Notes under the pieces: model-generated
The model's input: only the letters and a program-made list of their open reading frames with translations
Databases searched by the model: none
Told to the model about the DNA's origin: nothing
Position numbers and translations under genes: made by a program
In this document: positions 6,037 to 13,761 of the stretch, one piece after another
Position numbering within the stretch: the first letter of the stretch is position 1
How the letters are laid out: the number at the start of each line of letters is the position of its first letter
Source: an uncultured Lachnospiraceae bacterium
Lineage (GTDB): Bacteria; Bacillota; Clostridia; Lachnospirales; Lachnospiraceae
Direction of reading: 5' to 3'
Assembly: GCA_910579085.1 (NCBI GenBank)
Contig: CAJTRU010000054.1
Coordinates: 1 to 25,423, forward strand
DNA: 25,423 bases

Positions 6037-7854
6037 ATGGAAAAAACAGGACAGCCACATATCCGTAACTTTTGTATTATTGCCCATATAGACCACGGAA
6101 AGTCAACACTTGCTGACAGGATTATTGAAAAAACAGGGCTTCTGACAAGCCGTGAAATGCAGGCACAGGTGCTTGACAATATGGAACTTGAGCGTGAGAG
6201 GGGAATAACGATTAAAGCACAGACGGTGCGTATAATATATAAAGCCAGTGATGGTGAGGAGTATGTATTTAACCTTATTGATACGCCAGGACATGTTGAT
6301 TTTAATTATGAGGTTTCAAGAAGCCTTGCAGCATGTGAAGGGGCAATACTTATAGTTGATGCAGCACAGGGCATAGAGGCACAGACTCTTGCAAACTGCT
6401 ACCTGGCATTAGACCATGACCTTGAGATAATGCCCGTAATTAATAAAATAGACCTGCCAAGTGCAGAGCCAGAGCGTGTCAAGGCTGAGATAGAAGACGT
6501 AATAGGGCTTGATGCTTCAGATGCACCACTTATATCTGCCAAGATGGGCACTAATATAGAACAGGTGCTTGAACAGATTATTACAAAAATACCTGCACCA
6601 TCAGGTGATGAAAATGCGCCATTTAAGGCACTGGTTTTTGATTCATTATATGATGCTTACAAAGGTGTAATAATATTCTGCCGTGTATTTGACGGCTCAG
6701 TTAAAAAGGGGCAGGAAATACTTATGATGGCAACAGGTGCAAAGGCAGATGTTGTTGAAACTGGCATATTCGGGGCAGGGAGGTTTATACCATCAGAGGA
6801 ACTTTCAGCGGGCATGGTTGGTTATATTACTGCAAGCCTTAAAAATGTACAGGATACACGTGTTGGTGATACAGTGACACTTGCATCATCACCATGCAAT
6901 GAAGCCTTGCCAGGCTATAAAAAAGTGCAGCCTATGGTTTACTGCGGGCTTTATCCTTCAGATGGTGCAAAATACCCAGACTTAAGGGATGCACTTGAAA
7001 AATTGCAGCTAAACGATGCAGCATTACAGTTTGAAGCAGAAACGTCAGTAGCGCTTGGATTTGGCTTCAGATGCGGTTTTCTTGGGCTTCTTCATCTTGA
7101 AATTATACAGGAAAGGCTTGAGAGGGAATATAATTTAGACCTTGTAACAACAGCACCAGGTGTTATTTACCATGTGTATAAAACAAATGGTGATATGATA
7201 GAAGTAACTAATCCGTCAAACCTGCCAGACCCTTCAGAGATTGAGCATATGGAAGAACCTTTTGTATCTGCTGAAATAATGGTCACAAAAGAATTCGTAG
7301 GTGCAATAATGACATTGTGCCAGGAGAGAAGGGGAATATATATAGGCATGGAATATATGGAAGAAACCCGTGCACTTCTTAAATATGAACTTCCATTAAA
7401 TGAAATAATATATGATTTCTTTGATGCACTTAAATCACGTTCAAGAGGTTATGCTTCACTTGATTATGAAATGAAAGGCTATGTGCCATCAAATCTTGTA
7501 AAACTTGACATACTTATAAACCATGAAGAGATAGATGCGCTTTCATTTATATTACATGCAGATACAGCATATGAACGCGGGCGTAAAATGTGCGGCAAAC
7601 TTAAAAATGAAATACCAAGGCAGCTTTTTGAAATTCCTATACAGGCAGCAATAGGCAGCAAAATAATAGCAAGGGAAACTGTTAAGGCAATGAGGAAGGA
7701 TGTGCTTGCAAAATGCTATGGTGGTGATATTTCAAGGAAAAGGAAACTTCTTGAAAAGCAGAAAGAGGGCAAGAAGCGCATGAGGCAGTTTGGAAGTGTA
7801 GAAATACCACAGCAGGCATTTATGAGTGTGTTAAAACTTGATGAAGACAGTTAA
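6037..7854 (+). CDS. lepA: Elongation factor 4 (LepA)
   Basis: This 605-aa translational GTPase carries the G1 loop AHIDHGKS (16-23), the G3 motif DTPGH (about 82-86) and the G4 motif NKID (about 136-139), then the EF-G-like domains and the LepA-specific C-terminal part ending near VEIPQQAFMSVLKL. It binds ribosomes and remodels or back-translocates stalled complexes. The length matches the family (about 600 aa). ATG 6037 is chosen because GAGG lies 5 bases upstream and homologous proteins start at this point; the 34-residue upstream extension is translated palindrome sequence and is rejected. The 3' end overlaps hemW. Confidence 0.97.
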   Translation: MEKTGQPHIRNFCIIAHIDHGKSTLADRIIEKTGLLTSREMQAQVLDNMELERERGITIKAQTVRIIYKASDGEEYVFNLIDTPGHVDFNYEVSRSLAACEGAILIVDAAQGIEAQTLANCYLALDHDLEIMPVINKIDLPSAEPERVKAEIEDVIGLDASDAPLISAKMGTNIEQVLEQIITKIPAPSGDENAPFKALVFDSLYDAYKGVIIFCRVFDGSVKKGQEILMMATGAKADVVETGIFGAGRFIPSEELSAGMVGYITASLKNVQDTRVGDTVTLASSPCNEALPGYKKVQPMVYCGLYPSDGAKYPDLRDALEKLQLNDAALQFEAETSVALGFGFRCGFLGLLHLEIIQERLEREYNLDLVTTAPGVIYHVYKTNGDMIEVTNPSNLPDPSEIEHMEEPFVSAEIMVTKEFVGAIMTLCQERRGIYIGMEYMEETRALLKYELPLNEIIYDFFDALKSRSRGYASLDYEMKGYVPSNLVKLDILINHEEIDALSFILHADTAYERGRKMCGKLKNEIPRQLFEIPIQAAIGSKIIARETVKAMRKDVLAKCYGGDISRKRKLLEKQKEGKKRMRQFGSVEIPQQAFMSVLKLDEDS

Positions 7855-9067
7855 AAAGGACGGGCTTTCTTTATATATCCATATACCATTTTGTGTAAAG
7901 AAGTGCCTTTACTGTGATTTTCTTTCGTTTAGTGCCAGCAATAGCAAAAAGCAGGGCTATGTAAAGGCGTTGGTTAATGAGCTGGCAGCATGGGAAGAGG
8001 TTTTAAAAGAAAAATTAACTGGTAAAGAAAATTTAACTGGTATGGACAGGCTGTATTTTAAAACTGTATTTGCAGGGGGCGGTACACCTACATGTCTTGA
8101 GCCTTCCATGCTTCTTGAAATATTACAGTCTGTAAGGAAATATACAGATGAAAATACAGAATTTACAATAGAAGCTAATCCAGGTACAATTACAGACAGC
8201 CATATAAGTGTATTTAAAGAAACAGGCATAAACAGGGTGAGCCTTGGGCTTCAGTCTGCACAGGACAGAGAACTTAAGAAGCTTGGACGTATACACACAT
8301 ACAGGGAATTTTGTAACAGTTACAATAAACTGCAAAAAGCAGGTTTTGGCAATATAAATATTGATATAATGGCTGGCATACCAGGGCAGGACATTCCAAG
8401 TTATAAAGATACCCTGGAAAAAGTGGCTGCACTTGAACCAGCGCATATATCTGTGTACAGCCTTATTGTTGAACCAGGCACAGAATTTTATAAAATGCAG
8501 GAGCAGGGCGGGCTGGATATTGCAGATGAAGACACAGACAGGCATATGTATAACCTGGCAAAAGAAATATTAGGAAGAAATGGCTACAACAGATATGAAA
8601 TTTCAAATTACAGTAAAGAGGGAATGGAATGTCTGCACAATATAACATACTGGACGGGCGGGAATTACCTTGGTACAGGGCTTGGGGCTTCTTCATATAT
8701 TAATGGGACAAGGTTTACAGGTACAATGGATTTTAATAAATATACATGTATATTTAAGGACAGGGCAGGGCATGGAATGGCAGAAAACCAGGTCCAGAAA
8801 AACATTGGCACTAATTATGAAAACCTGTCTGTTAAAAACCAGATGGAGGAATTTATGTTCCTTGGGCTAAGGATGTGCAAAGGTGTGTCAAAAAGCGCAT
8901 TTATGGACAGGTTCGGTGTAAGCATGGATAAAGTGTATGGCAATGTTATAAAACATTTTTTACAAAACCAGCTATTGGCAGAAGATGTAAATAGTGGTAG
9001 AATTTATCTGACTGAAAGAGGCATAGATATAAGTAACTATGTGCTGTCAGATTTTATATTAGATTAA
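7841..9067 (+). CDS. hemW: Radical SAM heme chaperone HemW
   Basis: This 408-aa radical SAM protein has the iron-sulfur motif C18-x3-C22-x2-C25 in PFCVKKCLYCDF, with Phe two residues after the last Cys, as in HemW, where HemN has an extra Cys. GGGTPT (SAM binding) and the ANPG segment follow, and the C-terminal HemW domain includes FMFLGLRMCKGV. HemW is a heme-handling protein long annotated as coproporphyrinogen oxidase; it probably does not oxidise coproporphyrinogen. ATG 7841 overlaps the lepA end by 14 bp, giving translational coupling. In many firmicutes the next gene is hrcA; here it is purE, so the heat-shock block has been separated. Confidence 0.93.
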   Translation: MKTVKKDGLSLYIHIPFCVKKCLYCDFLSFSASNSKKQGYVKALVNELAAWEEVLKEKLTGKENLTGMDRLYFKTVFAGGGTPTCLEPSMLLEILQSVRKYTDENTEFTIEANPGTITDSHISVFKETGINRVSLGLQSAQDRELKKLGRIHTYREFCNSYNKLQKAGFGNINIDIMAGIPGQDIPSYKDTLEKVAALEPAHISVYSLIVEPGTEFYKMQEQGGLDIADEDTDRHMYNLAKEILGRNGYNRYEISNYSKEGMECLHNITYWTGGNYLGTGLGASSYINGTRFTGTMDFNKYTCIFKDRAGHGMAENQVQKNIGTNYENLSVKNQMEEFMFLGLRMCKGVSKSAFMDRFGVSMDKVYGNVIKHFLQNQLLAEDVNSGRIYLTERGIDISNYVLSDFILD

Positions 9068-9084
9068 ATAATGGAGGATAAAAT

Positions 9085-9597
9085 ATGTCTAAAGTAAGTA
9101 TAGTAATGGGTAGTGATTCAGACCTTCCTGTTATGTCTAAAGCAGCAAAAATGCTGGAAGATTTTGGTATTGAGTATGAAACCAGGGTTATATCTGCGCA
9201 CAGAGAGCCAGATGTATTTGTAGACTACGCAAGGTCAGCAGAGGAGAGAGGCATAGAAGTAATAATTGCAGGGGCAGGCGGGGCAGCACATCTTCCAGGC
9301 ATGTGTGCCGCAATATTTAACCTTCCAGTAATTGGTGTGCCAATCCATACAAAAGCACTTGGTGGTGTAGACTCACTCTATTCCATAGTGCAGATGCCAT
9401 CAGGAATTCCTGTAGCAACTGTTGCAATAGACGGGGCGGCAAATGCTGCAATACTTGCGGCTAAAATGCTCTCTATATCAGATAAGGAACTGCGTGGAAA
9501 ACTTGCAAAATATAAAGAAGAACTTAAAGGCCAGGTAGCAGCAAAAGACGCAAAACTTGGCAAAGAAGGATATGAAGAATATTTAAAACAGATGTAA
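9085..9597 (+). CDS. purE: N5-carboxyaminoimidazole ribonucleotide mutase (PurE, class I)
   Basis: This 170-aa protein converts N5-CAIR to CAIR in purine synthesis. The phosphate/substrate loop MGSDSDLPVM is at residues 8-17, the SAHREPD motif with the catalytic His lies near 39-45, and the IIAGAGGAAHLPGM segment follows. The length and motifs fit class I (bacterial, PurK-dependent) enzymes. GGAGG lies about 8 bases before the ATG. It starts 17 bp after hemW and is probably co-transcribed with it. No other pur gene is in the window and no purine riboswitch is visible upstream. Confidence 0.97.
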   Translation: MSKVSIVMGSDSDLPVMSKAAKMLEDFGIEYETRVISAHREPDVFVDYARSAEERGIEVIIAGAGGAAHLPGMCAAIFNLPVIGVPIHTKALGGVDSLYSIVQMPSGIPVATVAIDGAANAAILAAKMLSISDKELRGKLAKYKEELKGQVAAKDAKLGKEGYEEYLKQM

Positions 9598-9637
9598 AGA
9601 GGGCAGTAAAATTATATCTGGCAGATATATTAACTTA

Positions 9638-9685
9638 GGTTCTTTCTTTAGCAGAATGTATAATAATTCTGCTAAAGGGGGAACT
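9638..9685 (+). repeat. 20-bp RNA-type hairpin after purE
   Basis: Positions 9638-9657 pair with 9666-9685 around an 8-base loop. The inner 12 bp (CTTTAGCAGAAT with ATTCTGCTAAAG) are perfect DNA complements. The outer 8 bp include four G.U pairs, which form only in plus-strand RNA. There is no U-run. The 9-mer TATCTGGCA flanks it in direct orientation at 9615-9623 and 9687-9695. Confidence 0.65.
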
Positions 9686-9762
9686 GTATCTGGCAACAGA
9701 CTTGGCAGTAAGTACAAACCCTATAGCAGTATACTGGTTATTTAGTAATAAGTAACAGATAT

Positions 9763-9873
9763 TTAGGTTTCATTTATGTGTTTTAATACATTATTTAGTT
9801 TTTCTTGTACCTGGTTATGGTTTGTGATTGTTTTTGAATTTTTTATATCACCAATAATTGCTATATAATTCAT
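9763..9873 (-). pseudogene. Truncated satD-family gene (N-terminal remnant)
   Basis: A 36-codon frame starts at ATG 9873 with a GGGG-type ribosome binding site and reads MNYIAIIGDIKNSKTI, then NQVQEKLNNVLKHINET, and stops at TAA 9765-9763. This matches what is known of the SatD family N-terminus (an IAIIGDI strand followed by a long helix with xVQEKL). Full family members are about 200 aa or more. No continuation was found in other frames towards purE, so the gene seems cut off rather than simply frameshifted. Its promoter is intact. Confidence 0.55.
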
Positions 9874-9893
9874 AATAAAATCCCCTTTTCTTA

Positions 9894-9922
9894 ATTATGC
9901 AATTTTATTACATAAATGTCAA
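9894..9922 (-). promoter_or_regulatory. Promoter of the satD remnant
   Basis: On minus, perfect TTGACA (9922-9917), 17 bp, then CATAAT (9899-9894), about 20 bp before the remnant's ATG. It should still be active and would transcribe towards purE, antisense to the hairpin at 9638-9685. Confidence 0.65.
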
Positions 9923-9923
9923 G

Positions 9924-9970
9924 TATGCATATTATATGCATATTTTTATTATATGCAGTATTATTGCATA
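9924..9970. promoter_or_regulatory. Cluster of TATGCATA palindromes
   Basis: TATGCATA occurs at 9924-9931 and 9935-9942, and an inverted pair ATATGCA/TGCATA at 9951-9957 and 9965-9970. The cluster adjoins the upstream edge of the -35 box of the satD-remnant promoter and may be an operator (inference). Confidence 0.4.
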
Positions 9971-10075
9971 TATTTTTGCTTTATATAAATACAGGACAAT
10001 TATAAATTATCCACTATATATTTAATTTTAGATATATTAGAATTTAGAAAATATATATAAACAATTGTTTTTTGA

Positions 10076-10104
10076 TATACAAAGCCAGGTACGTCTGATA
10101 TAAT
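10076..10104 (+). promoter_or_regulatory. Promoter upstream of the DUF6440 gene
   Basis: TGATATAAT gives an extended -10 (TG at 10096-10097, TATAAT 10099-10104). Seventeen bp upstream is TATACA (10076-10081), a four-of-six match to the -35. It lies about 50 bp before the start codon. Confidence 0.5.
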
Positions 10105-10154
10105 GGAAAAAATTATTTTGATTTAGTACAAAATATAATATGGAGGGAAGTATT

Positions 10155-10328
10155 ATGAAACGTTTTGAGAAAGTTTATAGCCAGGGTTCAATTAATGTAA
10201 TGGAAATATGGGTTGACAAAGAAACAGGTGTGAATTATTTAGCACATACTTGGGGAAATGCTGGTGGATTAACTCCGCTTTTGGATGAAAATGGAGTTCC
10301 TGTTATAACAAAAAAAGAAAAATTCTAA
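10155..10328 (+). CDS. Small DUF6440-type protein
   Basis: This 57-aa protein begins MKRFEKVYSQGSINVMEIWV and has the core DKETGVNYLAH followed by AGGLTPLLDENGVPVI. That block, in which a single strand pair ends in GGLTPLLD-x-G-x-PV, is characteristic of DUF6440 proteins, which have no known function and often sit in mobile or accessory DNA. ATG 10155 has GGAGGG 7 bases upstream; an ATG at 10140 lies before the site and is rejected. The next gene starts 17 bp after its stop, with its own AGGAGA site, so the two form an operon. Confidence 0.75.
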   Translation: MKRFEKVYSQGSINVMEIWVDKETGVNYLAHTWGNAGGLTPLLDENGVPVITKKEKF

Positions 10329-10345
10329 ACATACAGGAGAAAATT

Positions 10346-11206
10346 ATGCCTTCAGTTGTAAACCCTTTTCCAATAACTATGGAACTTTATGAAACAGATA
10401 AAAATATATTACAAGAGTTTATTGAAACAGAGAAAACAGAAGGTATATTTTCAGAGAAATATTTAATTCTGTATAATTTTGCAGATGATTTAATATATTC
10501 AAAACAAATACAGCCTGGACTGCTAAAGTATCTGCTGCCATTTTATTTAAAAGCCGCCGGCCAGGCTGTTTTTTATGGAAATAAAATTGCAACAGATATT
10601 TATTGTGAATTTAACAGTGCATTATTTTTTAACAAGAGGAATTTTATCAAGGCTGTTGGAGAAAAAGATTATGCATATATAATGCAATATTACATAACAC
10701 TGGCTATAAAGAAAATGGAAACAGAAAAGAAGAACCAGTGTATAACTGGATGGGTTTCTCTATTTAATACTACAGCAGCACTTAGTAACAATAATATTAA
10801 ACTGCTATTTAAAAGTATTTTTAATGGCACATTAGAAGTGAAATATTCATTCTTTAAATTTCTTTCAGTCCTTCTTTTTAAAGAAAGTGATAATCTTTTT
10901 GCGCCAGATGGGGCAGAGCCATTCTGGGCAAGTTCTGTATGGGATTTTGACAGTGGATGTACAAATAATTTTTTCTGGAATAACAGTATTATAAGTTTTT
11001 TTGACAAGGAAATAAACAGATGGCAGGCTGAGGCCTTGTTTAAAGACGTAAATCCATTAGTGTATAACGCACTGGGAAAAGAATTAACAAAACTTTTCAG
11101 GCAAGAAATGAAGTATAGTTTTGATAATGGTATTTTTACTGAAAGGAAAAAAGAATATTTAGAAAAGATAAGCTATATATCTGCAAACCAATACTGGGAT
11201 AAGTAA
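10346..11206 (+). CDS. Unrecognised 286-aa cytoplasmic protein
   Basis: No family is recognised. The protein has no signal peptide, no clear membrane segment, no metal-binding Cys/His cluster and no nucleotide-binding motif. It is rich in aromatic residues and Lys/Glu and looks mainly helical, for example LLKYLLPFYLKAAGQAV near 65-85 and NIKLLFKSIFNG near 140-155. Near residues 190-215 is a Trp/Phe-rich stretch (EPFWASSVWDFDSG). AGGAGA lies 5 bases before the ATG. It is the second gene after the DUF6440 gene, so both may serve the same unknown accessory function. No terminator is visible after it. Confidence 0.7.
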   Translation: MPSVVNPFPITMELYETDKNILQEFIETEKTEGIFSEKYLILYNFADDLIYSKQIQPGLLKYLLPFYLKAAGQAVFYGNKIATDIYCEFNSALFFNKRNFIKAVGEKDYAYIMQYYITLAIKKMETEKKNQCITGWVSLFNTTAALSNNNIKLLFKSIFNGTLEVKYSFFKFLSVLLFKESDNLFAPDGAEPFWASSVWDFDSGCTNNFFWNNSIISFFDKEINRWQAEALFKDVNPLVYNALGKELTKLFRQEMKYSFDNGIFTERKKEYLEKISYISANQYWDK

Positions 11207-11330
11207 GATTGTTTGTGGTTTTTTGCTGCATGTTGTTTGTAAATATATTGTATATCTATAACAGTATATGTATCAATTTTAAAATTCAATGTATTACAGA
11301 TAGATATTAAAAAATATTTTATAAATTTGC

Positions 11331-11359
11331 TTGACAATGGATTGATAACGCATTATAAT
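11331..11359 (+). promoter_or_regulatory. Perfect consensus sigma-A promoter
   Basis: TTGACA (11331-11336), exactly 17 bp, then TATAAT (11354-11359), both perfect matches, about 50 bp before the start codon of the secreted protein at 11409. No other promoter in the window is this close to consensus. Confidence 0.9.
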
Positions 11360-11408
11360 GTTAAATGAAATATATAAATGTTTTTTATTGAAAAAGGAGG
11401 TATTATTT

Positions 11409-12698
11409 ATGGTTAAAATGATTTTCAAGAAATTTATTTATTTGGCTTTTTCAATTATAGTAGTTATGAAAATGCCAACGTCTGCTTATGCACAAGAAAC
11501 TGGTATTAGTAAAAATTCACAAGTTGCTATAGTAAAAAATGTTTTAGATGATGGTAGCAACCTTACAGATGACCTTCATACAAGTAGTAATACGACAATT
11601 CAAAATGTGTTAGTTAATATTGAAGAACAGTCAGACAGTACTTTGCAAATTACTTCAATAATTGGAAATAGTGAAATTTCTGTTATTGGTGTTCCGGTGG
11701 CAAAGTCAGCCAATGGACATGCAATATTTTATAAGACAACAAGTGATAATCCTGATTTTGAAGTTGTAAATATGGAATATGTGGATAATGCTGAAACAAA
11801 TATGTTTTTTAAGAATTATAAAGATATAAATAATAAAAATAAAATTTTGAAGTTATATTTAAGGGATTTGTCAAGCATTAATCGGGATTATATTATTTTG
11901 GAGTGTTTTGATTATAAGGTAAATAATTTTTCTTCAATAGTTTCATTGCTTCCACAGGATACTGTTATGGGAGCTTGGGCAGCAAGAGAGTTTGTCCCTG
12001 TTAACTTTGATTGTGAAGATATAGATACATATGCATTTAATGATAATATACAACGTACTTATACTGTGGAATATAATGAACTTGCTTTGCCTCAAACGCA
12101 TACTATTACATTAGAGTCTTATTGTACATATAGTAATATAAGGATAGGTCAAATGGCAGATATTATTTATAGACTTAAAGTGACTGGAAAAACAATGACT
12201 TGTCCTAAAAATCCAAGTCTTAATAGTAAAACAGAAAGTTTTCTTCATGTAAATACTCTTTCATTAAGACAGACTACAGTTCCAAATGCTGCATTTGTAT
12301 CAACAGCTATTGATGGTTCAGTGTTAAATAAAGGAGGAAGTGCATCATTATCTGCAAGTATTGGTATAAATATGGGTATTCTTGGTGCATCTCTTTCTGT
12401 TCCAGTTACTTTTAGTGATAATAGTACTATAGATATAAATAATACTTATAAGGGTTATGTAAATGGAAAGAATGGTGTTTATGTACGTTCTGTTAAAACA
12501 AAAATGCAGAGCCAATATAAATTAACTAAAATTGGTCATTATTTTGAAGTGCGTTCAACAATAGCAGATTTTGGTAATGTATCAAAAAGTAATGATTTTC
12601 ATAAAGCTGCATGGGATATAGGAGTTATAAATGCTGATAATTTATCAACCCAAAATAAAACTATATACCATAATGTTTCTATTGCTATAAAAGGTTAG
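11409..12698 (+). CDS. Secreted protein of unknown function (429 aa)
   Basis: A clear signal peptide runs from residue 1 to about 28: basic start MVKMIFKKF, hydrophobic core, and a cleavage motif SAYA before QE. The mature chain is rich in Ser, Thr, Asn and Asp, looks beta-stranded, and has few Cys. Near residues 307-335 there is a Gly/Ser/Ala-rich, alternating hydrophobic stretch (SASLSASIGINMGILGASLS) that could be a membrane-inserting or packing hairpin. There is no LPXTG anchor or repeat. ATG 11409 follows AAAGGAGG at 8 bases; a longer ATG start at 11358 lies in the -10 box. Codon use is more T-rich (GTT, TTT, GCT) than in lepA or hemW, suggesting acquisition. The gene stands alone with its own promoter and terminator. 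The family was not recognised; a surface or toxin-like role is speculation. Confidence 0.85.
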   Translation: MVKMIFKKFIYLAFSIIVVMKMPTSAYAQETGISKNSQVAIVKNVLDDGSNLTDDLHTSSNTTIQNVLVNIEEQSDSTLQITSIIGNSEISVIGVPVAKSANGHAIFYKTTSDNPDFEVVNMEYVDNAETNMFFKNYKDINNKNKILKLYLRDLSSINRDYIILECFDYKVNNFSSIVSLLPQDTVMGAWAAREFVPVNFDCEDIDTYAFNDNIQRTYTVEYNELALPQTHTITLESYCTYSNIRIGQMADIIYRLKVTGKTMTCPKNPSLNSKTESFLHVNTLSLRQTTVPNAAFVSTAIDGSVLNKGGSASLSASIGINMGILGASLSVPVTFSDNSTIDINNTYKGYVNGKNGVYVRSVKTKMQSQYKLTKIGHYFEVRSTIADFGNVSKSNDFHKAAWDIGVINADNLSTQNKTIYHNVSIAIKG

Positions 12699-12726
12699 TC
12701 GGTGCTATATTCTTATTATTAAATCA

Positions 12727-12751
12727 AAACCACCCGTAAAAAGGGTGGTTT
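12727..12751 (+). terminator. Intrinsic-type terminator of the secreted protein gene
   Basis: AAACCACCC (12727-12735) pairs perfectly with GGGTGGTTT (12743-12751) around a 7-base loop. The trailing U-run is weak (GTTCTGT), but the 9-bp GC-rich stem 28 bp after the stop codon makes termination likely. Confidence 0.7.
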
Positions 12752-12760
12752 GTTCTGTAG

Positions 12761-13145
12761 TTAAAAATTTCTGATATTGGCAGCGTAAAGGTGCTGTTCT
12801 TCACTAATGTCCAGGATGCATTGATTTTGCCAGACTCTAAAAGGGGCATTGTATTACTTGCCACCTTTAAAAGGGTCTTCATATTCTCTTGTACTTAGTT
12901 TATCCATTACAATATCATGTTTTTCTTGTTCCTGTATATATTTTTTAATAATTGCTTCATTCATTTAGACCTGCTACACTAACATAATAACCTTCTGGCT
13001 GGAAATGACGGTTTCCATATTTATCAGATATCCTTAATGAACTTTTCTCTTTAAGATATCCCACAAAACTTTAAACATTTAATTTTGGTGGAATACCCGC
13101 AAGCATATGTATGTAATTTGGCATCAGTTATATAATTCTTAGAAG
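12761..13145 (-). pseudogene. Decayed IS200/IS605-family tnpA
   Basis: Reading minus from about 13128, the conceptual translation gives LMPNYIHMLAGIPPK, then SFVGYLKEKSSL, YGNRHFQPEGYYVSVAGLNE, MNEAIIKKYIQEQEKHDI and finally EYEDPFKGGK, the unmistakable order of IS200/IS605 Y1 transposases. It is dead: TAA stops precede LMP, replace a codon before SFVGY and follow FKGGK; a frameshift lies after GLNE; the N-terminal part is missing; and the HUH histidine pair has become Tyr-Ile-His. The catalytic Tyr region (EGYYVS) is still legible. No tnpB or element ends are visible. The last stop is at 12763-12761. Confidence 0.85.
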
Positions 13146-13155
13146 ATGAATGCTT

Positions 13156-13671
13156 TTATATAATTTCTTTATTATTGGCATCTAAAAATTTATATTGTAT
13201 ATTATAATTATGGATATCTGAAACATCATGGTAATATATCCATGGTATTTCGTTTATTTCTTCAGTTATTGTATATGTTTCATTTCCAATTTCTTTTATA
13301 ATAATCTGGACTTTGGCTACATCACTATTATTACAAAATAAAATATTTCCATTTTCCCACATTTTTGTATAAATTTGCCATCCTATATTATATAAAGGTA
13401 TTGTTCTTTTAAATTCGTATTTATTATCTTCAATTATTAAAAATTCTCCTGCATAATAACTATAGTTATATTCGCTGTCCCCACTTAATCCAAGCATAAG
13501 TAATTTATCACCAATAGTTATAGTTCCACATTCTTTTATATCTCTTGTATCATTTTCAGTTTCTTTTATAATATTTAACATTTCAGCATTGTTGTTGGCT
13601 GTATTTTTGCCACAGGCAGTAAACAATAGTGATATTATTAAAGAATATACTAAAATTAATTTGTTTTTCAT
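13156..13671 (-). CDS. Predicted lipoprotein of unknown function
   Basis: This 171-aa protein starts with a lipoprotein signal: basic MKNK, hydrophobic core, and the lipobox FTAC with Cys20 as the lipidation site, followed by GKNTANNN. The mature part is small, beta-rich and acidic, with Tyr/Asn/Ile-rich strands; no catalytic motif is seen. It should be anchored on the outer face of the membrane. AAAGGAAAAT precedes the ATG. It lies between prfC and the broken transposase on the same strand as prfC, 90 bp after the prfC stop, with no terminator seen between them. The family is not recognised. Confidence 0.8.
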   Translation of the reverse strand: MKNKLILVYSLIISLLFTACGKNTANNNAEMLNIIKETENDTRDIKECGTITIGDKLLMLGLSGDSEYNYSYYAGEFLIIEDNKYEFKRTIPLYNIGWQIYTKMWENGNILFCNNSDVAKVQIIIKEIGNETYTITEEINEIPWIYYHDVSDIHNYNIQYKFLDANNKEII

Positions 13672-13761
13672 CTATTTTCCTTTCTCCATTCATTCCTTTA
13701 AAAATAAAGTAAACAGTTTTAATGTAGAACTGCATTATCATATTTTTGATTGTAGTTTAAC

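Noticed and set aside
9898..10140. AT-rich repeats as a replication origin or CRISPR-like array
   Set aside because: The repeats are short palindromes without spacers of constant length, and no DnaA-box cluster or replication gene is present.
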